From Hyphomicrobiales bacterium (GTDB taxonomy: Bacteria > Pseudomonadota > Alphaproteobacteria > Rhizobiales > Rhizobiaceae), in contig UCMS01000006.1 of assembly GCA_900473805.1 (NCBI GenBank), positions 1-64,000 of the forward strand: a stretch of 64,000 nucleotides of DNA. The letters run 5' to 3'. This document shows positions 15,425-25,127 of the stretch, in pieces (position 1 is the first letter of the stretch; the number at the start of each line of letters is the position of its first letter). The position numbers were made by a program, and so were the translations under genes. The notes beneath the pieces are model-generated. The model worked only from the letters and a program-made list of their open reading frames with translations, made no database searches and was not told the DNA's origin.

Positions 15425-17518
15425 ATGCGCTTGTCGAAAGATGAATTTCACAAGTCCGGCCAGTCCGGAGATCAAGACCGCCGCGATGGTATGCGGCCCG
15501 GCAACCGGATGCTGGGGCGCGTCGTCGCCTGTAACGGTTCGCGCGCGACGATTGCCGCCGTCGCGGAAGAAGGCGGCACTGACCTGACCGAACTCTGGTC
15601 GGTCGGCCGCCTCATCTCGATCAGTGTCGGCAAAAATCGCGTCGTGGCGCTTGCCTATTCCATGCAGACCGAGGGCAAGGACTGGGGCGAAGGCGCCGAC
15701 AATCAGTTCCTCATCGAAGTCGAACTGCTCGGCGAAGTCTATGTGCAGGAAGACGGCAAGGAGATCTTCTCCACCGGCATTTCGCGCTATCCCTATCTTG
15801 GTGCCATCGCCCACAGGATCAGGGCCGCCGACCTGCTGCGCATCTACGATACGCACCACAGCGATACCGCCGTGATCGGCAAGCTCACCCAGGACGAGAC
15901 GATCGACGCAGCGATCCATATTCCTTCGATGCTGTCGAAACACTTTGCCGTGGTCGGCTCGACGGGTGTGGGCAAATCCACCGCCGTTTCCCTTCTCCTG
16001 CGCAAGGCGATCGAGAGCGACCCGAAGCTGCGCATCCTGATCCTCGACCCGCACAATGAATTCGCCGCCGCCTTTCCCGAGCTGGCCGTCGTGATCGACA
16101 CGGACACGCTTGACCTCCCCTTCTGGCTGATGCGGCTCGACGAGTTCGCCGAGGTGCTGTTCCGTGGGCGCCCTCCGATCCCGGAGGAACTCGACATCCT
16201 GCGCGACCTCATGCCGGAAGCGAAGCGTGCCTTCCGCGGCAATGAAAGCGCCTTGATGCGCCGCATGGCCGACAAGAGTTCGATGACGGCCGACACGCCA
16301 GTCCCCTATCGCATCGCGGACCTGATGGCACTGATCGACGAACGCATCGGCCGCCTCGAAGGACGTGGCGAAAAGCCGTTCCTGCGCTCCCTCAAGATGC
16401 GCATCATGTCGGCGATCAACGATCCGCGCTATCACTTCATGTTCTCCAACAATACGATCAGCGACACGATCATGGAGACGATCGCGCACATCTTCCGCAT
16501 CCCCGGCGACGACCGCCCGATTTCCACGTTCCAGCTTTCGGGGATCCCGTCGGAAGTCGTGAACTCCGTGGCCTCGGTCCTCTGCCGTATGGCCTTTGAA
16601 CTGGCGCTCTGGTCGAACGGTGCGATCCACATGCTGGTGGTCTGCGAAGAAGCCCACCGCTATGTACCGGCCGACCCTAATCTTGGCTTCTTCCCGACAC
16701 GCCAGGCGATCGCCCGCATTGCCAAGGAAGGCCGCAAATACGGCGTCTCGCTCGGCGTCATCACCCAGCGCCCCGGCGAACTCGACCAGACAATCCTGTC
16801 GCAATGCTCGACCCTGTTTGCCATGCGCCTGGCCAACGATCGCGACCAGGAAATCATCCGCTCGGCCATCCCCGACAGTTCGATCTCGACCACCAGCTTC
16901 ATTTCCTCGATCGGCAATGGCGAAGCCATCGCTTTCGGCGAAGCGATCGCGGTGCCGATGCGCATGCGCTTCACCCGCGTGGAAGAACAACGCCTGCCCA
17001 AGGCCAACGGCGTCAACGCGAAGTCGACAGAGGAGACGCCGGACACCGTCGACCTGCGCTCCATCGTCAGCCGCATGCGTGCCATCGCCGGTCCCGACAT
17101 CTCCGCCTTCCAGCAACAGTTCGAAAACAGCTTGGCCCGGGGCGATGTGCCCATGGCACCGGACGGCATCTACGATGACGAGGAAATCGATGACGACGCC
17201 ATGGAGGAGGAGGCACTCAACCGCTTTGCCCCTCCGCCGGTCATGGCCCCAGCGCCGCTGCGCGTTACAGAGCAACCGCCCCTGCGCCAGAGCCTCACAT
17301 CCGCACAGACGCCGACAATCGAGCCGTATCGGCCGGACATGCTACCCCGCTCAGGCGCAGGCGATGTTGTCAGACGGACCGAAGCGGAAAGCGCATTCGA
17401 AAGCGAAGCGACAACAAGTGCCTTTGGCACCTCCTCCCTTCGCCGCGAAGGCGGAGGTTCGTCCCTGCGCGAGAGTATCCTGAAGAAGCCTCTATCGAGC
17501 CTTTACAAGCGCGACTGA
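15425..17518 (+). CDS. HerA-like ATPase
   Basis: 697 residues. An N-terminal HAS barrel (about 28-130) is followed by a FtsK/HerA-type P-loop ATPase: Walker A GSTGVGKST (178-186), Walker B LVVCEEAHRY, then the sensor region GVITQRPGELDQTILSQC. HerA proteins form hexameric rings and normally pump DNA to the nuclease NurA; no nurA is seen near here. The last 180 residues are low-complexity and partly acidic (DDEEIDDDAMEEEAL), then Ser/Arg-rich. Its 3' end overlaps miaA tail to tail by 16 bases. A role in DNA end processing is from the family. Confidence 0.88.
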   Translation: MRLSKDEFHKSGQSGDQDRRDGMRPGNRMLGRVVACNGSRATIAAVAEEGGTDLTELWSVGRLISISVGKNRVVALAYSMQTEGKDWGEGADNQFLIEVELLGEVYVQEDGKEIFSTGISRYPYLGAIAHRIRAADLLRIYDTHHSDTAVIGKLTQDETIDAAIHIPSMLSKHFAVVGSTGVGKSTAVSLLLRKAIESDPKLRILILDPHNEFAAAFPELAVVIDTDTLDLPFWLMRLDEFAEVLFRGRPPIPEELDILRDLMPEAKRAFRGNESALMRRMADKSSMTADTPVPYRIADLMALIDERIGRLEGRGEKPFLRSLKMRIMSAINDPRYHFMFSNNTISDTIMETIAHIFRIPGDDRPISTFQLSGIPSEVVNSVASVLCRMAFELALWSNGAIHMLVVCEEAHRYVPADPNLGFFPTRQAIARIAKEGRKYGVSLGVITQRPGELDQTILSQCSTLFAMRLANDRDQEIIRSAIPDSSISTTSFISSIGNGEAIAFGEAIAVPMRMRFTRVEEQRLPKANGVNAKSTEETPDTVDLRSIVSRMRAIAGPDISAFQQQFENSLARGDVPMAPDGIYDDEEIDDDAMEEEALNRFAPPPVMAPAPLRVTEQPPLRQSLTSAQTPTIEPYRPDMLPRSGAGDVVRRTEAESAFESEATTSAFGTSSLRREGGGSSLRESILKKPLSSLYKRD

Positions 17519-18438
17519 CCGGCTCCGACGGATCGATAGCTTGTTGGGTCGATCCGCTCCCAGCTTTCGTCCATCTGGTTACGGAACCAGGTCATCTGGC
17601 GTTTGGCATATTGCCGCGTGGCCGCCGATGCGGCCTCGATTGCCTCCTGACGGCTGAGCTCGCCCGACAGCATCGACGCGATCTGCGACACGCCGATCGC
17701 CTTCATGACCGGCGATTGCTGAGGGAGATCCAGATTGAGGAGCGCCCGCACTTCGTCCACGGCCCCCTGCTCCATCATCTGTGAAAAACGACGGTCGATC
17801 CGGGCATGCAGGAGTTTGCGCTCCGGCAGGACCACGACTTTCAACGCCCGTTCAGGATGGATCAGGACCGGCCCGGACTGGCGCTGGTAGAATGCAATCG
17901 AGCGTCCCGTCGTGGTGACAACTTCCAACGCCCGCACGATCCGCTGCCCGTCCTTCGGGTTCAGACCTTTAGCCACGGCAGGATCGCGGGATGCCAATTC
18001 TCCATGCAAGACATCGGCCCCCTCCGCCAGCAGACGGGCCCGCAATTGCGCACGCACCTCCTCGGGGATCTCGGGCATCTGGGAGAGGCCACCGGTCAGG
18101 GCCTTGAAATAGAGCCCCGTGCCGCCAACAACGACGGGCATCTTGCCCTGCTGTTTCAGGGCTTCCAGCAGCGCGGTCATTTCACGCAACCAGTCACCGG
18201 TCGAATAGGCCCTTCCCGCTGGCACATGGCCGTAGAGCCGATGTGCAATGCCGTCCATTTCCTCGTCATCGGGACGCGCGGTGACGACTCTCAACGTGTC
18301 ATAAACCTGCATGCTGTCGGCGTTGATGACGACGCCGCCATGCAGCCGGGCGAAGTCGAGCGCCAGTGCGGACTTGCCGCTGGCGGTCGGCCCGGTTATC
18401 AGGATGGCCTCTGTGTTCTTTCCAGGATCTTGCATCAT
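17503..18438 (-). CDS. miaA: tRNA dimethylallyltransferase MiaA
   Basis: 311 residues. It adds a dimethylallyl group to N6 of A37 in tRNAs reading UNN codons. Motifs: P-loop GPTASGKSALA, then NADSMQVY, GGTGLYFKAL and the C-terminal tRNA-binding RQYAKRQMTWFRNQ. I take the ATG at 18438 (MMQDPGKNTEA), which leaves the P-loop near residue 15 as in relatives; a longer upstream frame has no family similarity. This start codon shares the palindrome CATG with the start of serB on the other strand, so the genes overlap by two bases head to head. Confidence 0.95.
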   Translation of the reverse strand: MMQDPGKNTEAILITGPTASGKSALALDFARLHGGVVINADSMQVYDTLRVVTARPDDEEMDGIAHRLYGHVPAGRAYSTGDWLREMTALLEALKQQGKMPVVVGGTGLYFKALTGGLSQMPEIPEEVRAQLRARLLAEGADVLHGELASRDPAVAKGLNPKDGQRIVRALEVVTTTGRSIAFYQRQSGPVLIHPERALKVVVLPERKLLHARIDRRFSQMMEQGAVDEVRALLNLDLPQQSPVMKAIGVSQIASMLSGELSRQEAIEAASAATRQYAKRQMTWFRNQMDESWERIDPTSYRSVGAGQSRL

Positions 18439-19327
18439 GGCCTTGGTTGCCACGCTTGTCGCCAATCCGTCAAATCCCATTCTTACCCCCGACGCTGCCG
18501 AAAGAGCCGCAGAGGCAGTCCGGTCGTCCCGGCTGTACTGGCTCGCAGACGGCATTGCCTGCGACATCCCGCTGACCGACGGCTCGGATCCGTTCGATGC
18601 CGAGACACGGCTTCGCGAAGCGGTCGCCGGCCTGCCAGTCGACGTCGCGGTTCAGGTGGCCGAGACGCGGCGCAAACGCTTCCTGATCGCGGACATGGAT
18701 TCAACCATGATCGGTCAGGAATGCATCGACGAACTGGCAGCCGAGGTGGGCCTGAAAGACAAGGTGTCGGCGATCACGGCACGTGCCATGAATGGCGAGA
18801 TCGCTTTCGAACCGGCACTGCGGGAACGCGTCGCGTTGCTCAAGGGGCTGCCGATCTCGGTCGTCGAAGAGGTCATTGCGAAGCGTATAACGTTGACGGC
18901 AGGCGGCCTCGAAATGATCGCCACGATGAAGGCAAGAGGTGGCTACACGGCCCTCGTCTCGGGTGGCTTCACTGTCTTCACATCCCGCATCGCGTCCGTT
19001 CTCGGCTTCGATGAGAACCGCGCCAATATTCTGATCGAAAAAGACGGCATACTCACCGGCGAGGTTGCCGAACCGATCCTCGGACGGCAAGCCAAGGTCG
19101 ATTCGCTGCTCGACATTGCAAAGACGCTGGGGGTGACACCGGACGATGCCATCGCCGTGGGTGATGGCGCCAACGACCTCGGCATGCTTGGCATCGCCGG
19201 CTCGGGGGTCGCGCTCCATGCAAAACCGGCCGTGGCAGCAGAGGCCAAGATCCGCATCGACCATTCCGACCTCACCGCCCTCCTCTATCTTCAGGGCTAC
19301 AGAAAGTCCGATTTCCAGCAAGGATGA
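18437..19327 (+). CDS. serB: phosphoserine phosphatase SerB
   Basis: 296 residues. HAD-superfamily phosphatase for the last step of serine synthesis. The nucleophile motif is DMDSTMIGQECIDE, followed by LVSGGFTVFTSRI (motif II) and GDGANDLGML (motif IV). The N-terminal 75 residues (ALVATLVANPSNPIL) form the ACT-like regulatory domain found in bacterial SerB. The ATG chosen starts exactly at the family's MALVATL; AGGA lies about ten bases upstream within the miaA coding strand. Confidence 0.96.
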   Translation: MALVATLVANPSNPILTPDAAERAAEAVRSSRLYWLADGIACDIPLTDGSDPFDAETRLREAVAGLPVDVAVQVAETRRKRFLIADMDSTMIGQECIDELAAEVGLKDKVSAITARAMNGEIAFEPALRERVALLKGLPISVVEEVIAKRITLTAGGLEMIATMKARGGYTALVSGGFTVFTSRIASVLGFDENRANILIEKDGILTGEVAEPILGRQAKVDSLLDIAKTLGVTPDDAIAVGDGANDLGMLGIAGSGVALHAKPAVAAEAKIRIDHSDLTALLYLQGYRKSDFQQG

Positions 19328-19331
19328 AGCA

Positions 19332-19877
19332 ATGCCGTTCCTCCTGCAGACCGAGCGCCTGACCCTGCGCAACTGGCGGGAGGAAGACCGCAATCTATTT
19401 CGCGAAATCAATCGTGACGAAAAGGTCATGCAGTTCTTCCCGATGCGCCGCAGCCACGCCGAATGCGATGAACTGATGGGCCGGCTGCAGGCGATGATCA
19501 GCACCACCGGGTATGGCTTCTTTGCACTTGCCGACCGGCAGACCGACGAACCCATGGGTTTTTGCGGAATATCGAAAGTCGACCTGCCCGGCATATTGCC
19601 TGAAGGCGCAACCGAGATCGGTTGGCGTCTCGCGACGCGCTTCTGGGGCAATGGTTACGTCACGGAGGCGGCCCGGGCACTTCTGGACTTCGGGTTCAAG
19701 CAACGCGGACTGCATGAGATCTACGCTTTCGCGGTTCACGACAATCGCCGCTCCATCGCCGTGATGGAGAGGCTGGGGATGACAAGGCTGGACGGACGCG
19801 ACTTTGACCACCCGTCAGTTCCGGACAGTCATCCTCAACTGAAGAAGCATGTTCTCTTTTGCGCATCGGCAAACTGA
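19332..19877 (+). CDS. GNAT N-acetyltransferase, RimJ/RimL type
   Basis: 181 residues. The N-terminal LLQTERLTLRNWREED and the acetyl-CoA site region GWRLATRFWGNGYVTEAARALL match the RimJ/RimL branch of GNAT enzymes, followed by AVHDNRRSIAVMERLGM. It starts five bases after serB stops, with GGATGAAG as ribosome site, so it lies in the serB transcript. The acceptor (a protein N-terminus or a small amine) is unknown. Confidence 0.85.
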   Translation: MPFLLQTERLTLRNWREEDRNLFREINRDEKVMQFFPMRRSHAECDELMGRLQAMISTTGYGFFALADRQTDEPMGFCGISKVDLPGILPEGATEIGWRLATRFWGNGYVTEAARALLDFGFKQRGLHEIYAFAVHDNRRSIAVMERLGMTRLDGRDFDHPSVPDSHPQLKKHVLFCASAN

Positions 19878-19957
19878 GCGGCGAATTCGGCGCAAATGCA
19901 GACAAGGCTAATTCAGCAATTTACGTGCGCTTAAAGCGTTGTGCCTATAGTTGAGGC

Positions 19958-22342
19958 ATGACGGATATTGTGACGGCGCATACGCCCGCCCAGGGGGCTT
20001 CGTGGATTGACAGCTTCTGGCGTCTGGGCGAAAGCGACCAGACGGCGGAGGAAGCGCCGCTCATCCGGGCTATCCGCCTCTCCATCGTTGGCAAGAATAC
20101 ACCCTGGATGATGGCTGCGAACGTCGGCAACGCATCGCTCGCAGCGCTTGCCTTGTGGGGAAGTCCGGCTGCCGTGGCCGTCAACCTCATCTGCGGCGCC
20201 CTCATTGCTATCGCGGTCTACACAATCCTCCGATGGTTGCACGGTCGCGGGCGGCCTGCCCGTGAGCGGGCGAGCGTGCGCGGCACGCGAAGGGCCGTGT
20301 TGCACGCGACGATGTTGAGCAGCCTCTGGGCTTCGCTTGCCGTCTTCGCCTATCCCGAGGCGACGGAGACCCAACGCATGGTGCTGATCGCTCTGAGTGT
20401 CGGCATGGCGGGCGGCGGCGGTTTTGCACTCGCCACCGTGCCACCGGCCTCGATCGCTTTCTGTGGCGTGATGGGCCTTGGGGCCGCCATTGCGCTGGGT
20501 AACGAGGCGTCGATGGTCGGGGTTTATCTTTTCGCCCTCTACGTCATCTTTGCATCGATCATTGTCCGCGCCTCCCTGGCCGTCTGTTCCAGCCTTACCG
20601 AAAAAGTGCGCGCCAAGATGGCTGCCGATGAGCAGCGCGACGTGATCAACCTGCTTCTCAACGACTTTGAGGAGAATACGGCAGACTGGCTCTGGGGTGC
20701 AGACGAGGAGCTGCGGCTGGCACGCGCGTCCAGCCGTTTCTGTGAGCAACTGGCGACGCCGGATAGTTTGGTCGTGGGCAAATTCATGGTGGACGCGATC
20801 CCCTTCGCGAGCCACTGCATGACCGACATCGAACAAATCGGAGACCGCGACAGCTTCCGTAGAAAGCTCGAATCGCGCCAGTCCTTCCGCGACGTGGATA
20901 TCTGTGTCGAACAGGCCGGCGAACTCGGCATCTGGTCTTTGACGGCAAAGGCGATCCACGACGACAGCGGTCGCTTCATCGGTTACCGCGGCGTCGGGCG
21001 CGATGTCACCGCCAACCGGCAGACCCGATTGCGCATCGAGCACATGGCTCGGCATGACCCGCTGACAGACGTCGGCAACCGAATTCTGCTGAACGAGGAT
21101 CTGGCTCGCGCGGTGTCGAGGCTGGAGCGCTTCGGCGAAGGCTTCTCACTCCTCCTCCTCGACCTCGACCGGTTCAAACAGGTGAACGACAATCACGGCC
21201 ATGCCGGTGGCGACGAACTGTTGCGCGAGGTCGCCGGTTTGCTGCAGCAGCTGTGCGGGGAACACGACACGCTCGCCAGGCTCGGGGGCGATGAATTCGT
21301 CATCCTCCATATGTCCGGCGAGGACCCCAAGAGCGCCGGCCACCTAGCCGCCCGCATCATAAAGCGGCTGGGCCAACCTTTCCATCTCAGATCCGGAACG
21401 GCCCATGTCGGCGTCAGCATCGGCCTTGCCTGCGCGCCCGTCGACGGCACGGATCCGGACCAGTTGATGCGCAACGCGGATCTGGCTCTGTATCGTGCCA
21501 AGGCCGATGGCCGCAATCGCTTCCGCTATTTCGACCAGTCGCTGGATGCCACCGCCCGGCGCCGCAATCTGATCGAACAGGAGCTGGCCCTGGCGATCAG
21601 CCTCGGCACGCTAGACCTGTCCTTCCAGCCGCTGATCGACGCCCAGAGCGGCACCGTGGTCTGCGCCGAGGCGCTGCTGCGTTGGAACCATACGAGGCTC
21701 GGGCCGATCAGCCCCGCGGAATTCATACCGATCGCCGAGGAAACCGGCCTGATCACCAGCATCGGCGCCTGGGTGCTGAGGGAATCCTGCCGCGTGTCCA
21801 AGGACTGGCCGGACCACATCCGGGTTGCCGTCAACCTGTCCTCGCGCCAATTCTTGAGCCCCGGCCTTGTGCCGATGGTCGAAAACGCCCTCAAGGCCAA
21901 TGACATGCGCCCGGGCCGGTTGGAACTGGAAGTCACCGAAAGCCTTCTGATGAACTCGACGCCGGGCGTCGAGCATACGCTGAACACGCTGGGAAAGATG
22001 GGCGTCCGCATCGCGCTCGACGATTTCGGCACGGGTTTTTCGTCGCTCAGCTACCTGCGCCGCTTCCGCTTCGACAAGCTCAAGATCGACCAGTCCTTCA
22101 TCTCCGACATGGAAACCAACAATGATGGCCGTGCGATCGTCGAAGCGGTTATCCGTCTCGCCCGGGACTTGCGCATGAGCGTGGCCGCCGAGGGCGTCGA
22201 GACGGAGAGCCAGCTGGCTCTGCTGCGTCAGCTCGGCTGTGGCGAAATCCAGGGCTATCTGATCGCAAGGCCGATGCCGGCCCAGGCCTTCGCCGCCTTC
22301 CTCTCCGCCAACGATGCGGCTGTCGAGCGCCGCTACGCCTGA
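19958..22342 (+). CDS. membrane-bound diguanylate cyclase/phosphodiesterase (GGDEF-EAL)
   Basis: 794 residues. Residues 50-210 hold about six membrane helices of a MASE-like sensor, 225-350 a PAS-like domain (ends with [14 protein letters not shown]), 365-530 GGDEF, and 535-785 EAL. The GGDEF signature (443-447) is intact; the I-site place is GEHD and not RxxD, so product inhibition may be lost. The EAL motif (571-573) and [10 protein letters not shown] with KIDQSFI are intact, so both synthesis and breakdown of cyclic di-GMP are possible. Convergent with degP, two bases apart. Confidence 0.93.
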   Translation: MTDIVTAHTPAQGASWIDSFWRLGESDQTAEEAPLIRAIRLSIVGKNTPWMMAANVGNASLAALALWGSPAAVAVNLICGALIAIAVYTILRWLHGRGRPARERASVRGTRRAVLHATMLSSLWASLAVFAYPEATETQRMVLIALSVGMAGGGGFALATVPPASIAFCGVMGLGAAIALGNEASMVGVYLFALYVIFASIIVRASLAVCSSLTEKVRAKMAADEQRDVINLLLNDFEENTADWLWGADEELRLARASSRFCEQLATPDSLVVGKFMVDAIPFASHCMTDIEQIGDRDSFRRKLESRQSFRDVDICVEQAGELGIWSLTAKAIHDDSGRFIGYRGVGRDVTANRQTRLRIEHMARHDPLTDVGNRILLNEDLARAVSRLERFGEGFSLLLLDLDRFKQVNDNHGHAGGDELLREVAGLLQQLCGEHDTLARLGGDEFVILHMSGEDPKSAGHLAARIIKRLGQPFHLRSGTAHVGVSIGLACAPVDGTDPDQLMRNADLALYRAKADGRNRFRYFDQSLDATARRRNLIEQELALAISLGTLDLSFQPLIDAQSGTVVCAEALLRWNHTRLGPISPAEFIPIAEETGLITSIGAWVLRESCRVSKDWPDHIRVAVNLSSRQFLSPGLVPMVENALKANDMRPGRLELEVTESLLMNSTPGVEHTLNTLGKMGVRIALDDFGTGFSSLSYLRRFRFDKLKIDQSFISDMETNNDGRAIVEAVIRLARDLRMSVAAEGVETESQLALLRQLGCGEIQGYLIARPMPAQAFAAFLSANDAAVERRYA

Positions 22343-22344
22343 CG

Positions 22345-23913
22345 CTATTCCAGCGGAACGGCGATCAGCCGCAGATTGCCTTCCTTGTCCGCAATCATAA
22401 GATATCCGCTGCGGCGCCCCTCGCCTTTGATCTTCGTGAGCTTCTCGGCCACCTGCTGCGGCGTGCGCATGAACTCCTGCGCCACCTCGACGATGACATC
22501 ACCGGGCTTGAGCCCCTTGCTCTCGGCCTTTGATCCCGGCAGCACGCGAGTAATCAGGACCCCTTCCACACCTTCGGCGATCCCGTAGGAGCTGCGCTGC
22601 GCATCGTCCAGCGACGCGAGCTCGACCCCGATCAGGCCTTCGGTCACAGGCGCGGCCGGCTGTGTTTCGCCGGGAACCGACGGCTCGCCCTCACCGGCAT
22701 CCGGCGCCTGCTGGGCCTGATCGTCGGCGCCTGGATCTTCACCCTCGCTTTCCGGCTCCACGGTCTGGTCCGGCGACGCCTGGTCTCCGCTCTCCGTGTC
22801 ATCATCCTCCAGCAGGCCGAGCGTGACCTTCACGGTCTGCTCCTTACCATCGCGCAGGATGACCACGTCGAGCGGTTCTCCAATCGGGCTTTCTGCGACC
22901 ATGCGCGTCAAGTCACGTGTCTCGGCAACCGGGCGGCCATTGAAGCTGACAATGATGTCACCGACCATGATCGGCCCTTTGGCGACCGGACCGTCCTCGA
23001 CGATACCGCTGATGAGCGCGCCCCGAGCACGGCCGATCTTCAAACTTTCAGCCACTTCGTCCGACACCGGCTGGATGCGCACGCCAAGCCAGCCACGACG
23101 CGTCTCGCCGAACTCGATGAGCTGGTTCACGATGTTCTCTGCGAGCTCGGTCGGCACAGAGAAACCAATCCCGATGGAGCCGCCACTTGGCGATATGATC
23201 GCGGTATTGATGCCGATCACTTCACCGTCCATGTTGAACAGCGGACCACCGGAATTGCCCTTGTTGATGGCCGCATCCGTCTGGATGAAATTGTCATACG
23301 GGCCAGCATTGATGTTGCGGCCGCTGGCCGACACGATGCCGAGCGTGACCGACCCGCCAAGGCCGAAAGGATTGCCGATCGCCATCACCCAGTCGCCGAT
23401 CCGCAGCTTGCGGGAATCACCGAATTTCACCGCAGTGAGCGGCTGTGGCGGCTCGACCTTGAGCACCGAGAGGTCTGTCTTGGTATCGGTTCCGATCAGC
23501 TTGGCCTTGAGCTTCGAACCGTCGGAGAAGATCACCTCGATATCATCGGCATTCTCGATGACATGGTTGTTCGTGACAATGAAGCCCTTGGGGTCGATCA
23601 CGAAGCCGGAACCCAGTGAATTGACCTTGCTGTTGCTGTCGCCCTGCTCGCCATTCTTGTAGAAATCGTCGAACAGCTCCTGGAAGGGCGAGCCCTCCGG
23701 AACCTGCGGAACGGGTCCCTCGCCCTCTTCCTTGACGCTCTGCGAGGTGGAGATGTTGACAACCGCGCCGAGCAGGCCGGCCGCGAGATCCGCGACCGAA
23801 TCCGGCCCACGCGCTTCGACCGGCGACGGGCCGCCGACACCACCCATCACCAGGGCACTGCCGACCAGAATCGCCGGCAGGATCTTTCGAGACGGGCGGG
23901 CGGGGTGTGTCAT
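22345..23913 (-). CDS. degP: DegP/Do-family periplasmic serine protease
   Basis: 522 residues from the ATG at 23913, which gives a basic start and signal sequence (11-35, ending PVEARG). Catalytic triad His117 (NNHVIEN), Asp147 (KTDLSVLK) and Ser221 (NKGNSGGPLF). PDZ1 is about 255-345, followed by an acidic Pro/Gln-rich linker (about 360-410) and PDZ2 (420-515). The long linker between the PDZ domains is typical of rhizobial Do proteases. It lies downstream of hflC on the same strand but behind a terminator, so it has its own promoter. Confidence 0.95.
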   Translation of the reverse strand: MTHPARPSRKILPAILVGSALVMGGVGGPSPVEARGPDSVADLAAGLLGAVVNISTSQSVKEEGEGPVPQVPEGSPFQELFDDFYKNGEQGDSNSKVNSLGSGFVIDPKGFIVTNNHVIENADDIEVIFSDGSKLKAKLIGTDTKTDLSVLKVEPPQPLTAVKFGDSRKLRIGDWVMAIGNPFGLGGSVTLGIVSASGRNINAGPYDNFIQTDAAINKGNSGGPLFNMDGEVIGINTAIISPSGGSIGIGFSVPTELAENIVNQLIEFGETRRGWLGVRIQPVSDEVAESLKIGRARGALISGIVEDGPVAKGPIMVGDIIVSFNGRPVAETRDLTRMVAESPIGEPLDVVILRDGKEQTVKVTLGLLEDDDTESGDQASPDQTVEPESEGEDPGADDQAQQAPDAGEGEPSVPGETQPAAPVTEGLIGVELASLDDAQRSSYGIAEGVEGVLITRVLPGSKAESKGLKPGDVIVEVAQEFMRTPQQVAEKLTKIKGEGRRSGYLMIADKEGNLRLIAVPLE

Positions 23914-24093
23914 CGGCTTCCTCGCTGGGAGTGTCAGGGCGACGTTGAACATAGGGCGGAACGGGCAAACGGAAAATCACATTTCCCGGAACCGGCATAT
24001 CCGCAACATGCGACCAGATCTTGTCGAAGAGACAGCTACCACACGATTCCCGGTCCGAGAGCAACATGAGACGCGGCTGTGGCAGAAACCATG

Positions 24094-24132
24094 GGCAAAA
24101 ACGACAAAGGGCCGGCCTCTCGGCCGACCCTT
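24094..24132 (-). terminator. terminator after hflC
   Basis: On the minus strand GGGTCGGCC pairs with GGCCGGCCC around GAGA, followed by TTTGTCGTTTTT. It separates the hflKC unit from degP. The remaining bases up to degP (23914-24093) hold no recognised feature apart from the expected degP promoter. Confidence 0.8.
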
Positions 24133-24169
24133 CAAATTAATACCTGGCAAGGATGCCGGCTCTCGACGA

Positions 24170-25126
24170 TCAGTTGCCGGCCGGAACGGCAGGCGCCGCC
24201 GGCGGGGTGGCTGCCGGAGCCTGAGCACCCGTGCCCTGTTGGTTCTGTCGGTCCACACCGCTATTGAAGAAGCGGAAGAAGTCCGAATCGGGAGACAACA
24301 CCATGGTCGTGCCCTGATTGCTCATCGAGGCGACATAGGCACGCATCGAGCGATAGAACTCGAAGAATTCCGGATCACGCTGGAAGGCTTCGGCGAAGAT
24401 GCGGTTGCGTTCCGCATCGCCCTCACCGCGCAGGATTTCCGAATCGCGCTGAGCTTCCGCCTGCAACTCGACGACCTGGCGGTCGGCAATCGCCCGGCGG
24501 CGCTGGCTTTCTTCATTACCTCGGGCGCGGATCAGTTCCGCTTCCGCAAGGCGTTCGGCTTTCATGCGCTGGAAGGTCTGCTGGGAGACTTCCTGCGTCA
24601 GGTCGGTCCGGCGAATGCGCACGTCGGTCACCTGCAGGCCGAGGCTCGCTGCCGCCGTCTGCAGGTCATTGCGCACATCCGACATCATCGAACCGCGTTC
24701 TTCAGACAGAGCCGCATCGAAGTTGCGCAGACCGTAAACGCGGCGAAGCGCGGCATCGAGACGGGTGCGCAGACGCGCTTCGGCCGCTTCCCGGTCGCCG
24801 GACACCGTTTCGCGGAACCGCCGCGCATCGTTGATCCGGTAAACGGCGAAAGCGTCGACCTCGTAGAAGGCACCGCCGCGAACCTGGACGCGGATGTTGT
24901 CGAGGTCAAAGCGCAGCGCGCGGTCCTCGACATACTGGACGCGGTCGGCATCCATGAAGGCGAAGGGCAGCTTCAGATAAAGGCCAGGCTCGGTCTTCAC
25001 ATCCTGGATCTGACCGAAACGCAGGACGATGGCCTGTTCGCGTTCGTTGACCACGAAGATCGACGAATAGGCGAAGAACAGGACGACGGCGATGGCCGCG
25101 ACGAAATAGGGCAGACGATTGGCCAT
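24170..25126 (-). CDS. hflC: HflC, regulator of FtsH protease
   Basis: 318 residues. A single N-terminal membrane anchor (5-24), then the SPFH/band-7 domain (SIFVVNEREQAIVLRFGQIQ, TDVRIRRTDL) and a coiled-coil stretch with AERLAEAELIRARGNEESQRRRAIADR. With HflK it forms the large periplasm-facing ring around FtsH. The tail after residue 290 is Ala/Pro-rich. It follows hflK after one base. Confidence 0.95.
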   Translation of the reverse strand: MANRLPYFVAAIAVVLFFAYSSIFVVNEREQAIVLRFGQIQDVKTEPGLYLKLPFAFMDADRVQYVEDRALRFDLDNIRVQVRGGAFYEVDAFAVYRINDARRFRETVSGDREAAEARLRTRLDAALRRVYGLRNFDAALSEERGSMMSDVRNDLQTAAASLGLQVTDVRIRRTDLTQEVSQQTFQRMKAERLAEAELIRARGNEESQRRRAIADRQVVELQAEAQRDSEILRGEGDAERNRIFAEAFQRDPEFFEFYRSMRAYVASMSNQGTTMVLSPDSDFFRFFNSGVDRQNQQGTGAQAPAATPPAAPAVPAGN

Positions 25127-25127
25127 G

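Noticed and set aside
15413..17275. 620-codon frame antisense to the HerA-like gene
   Set aside because: Same reason; the sense strand holds Walker motifs.
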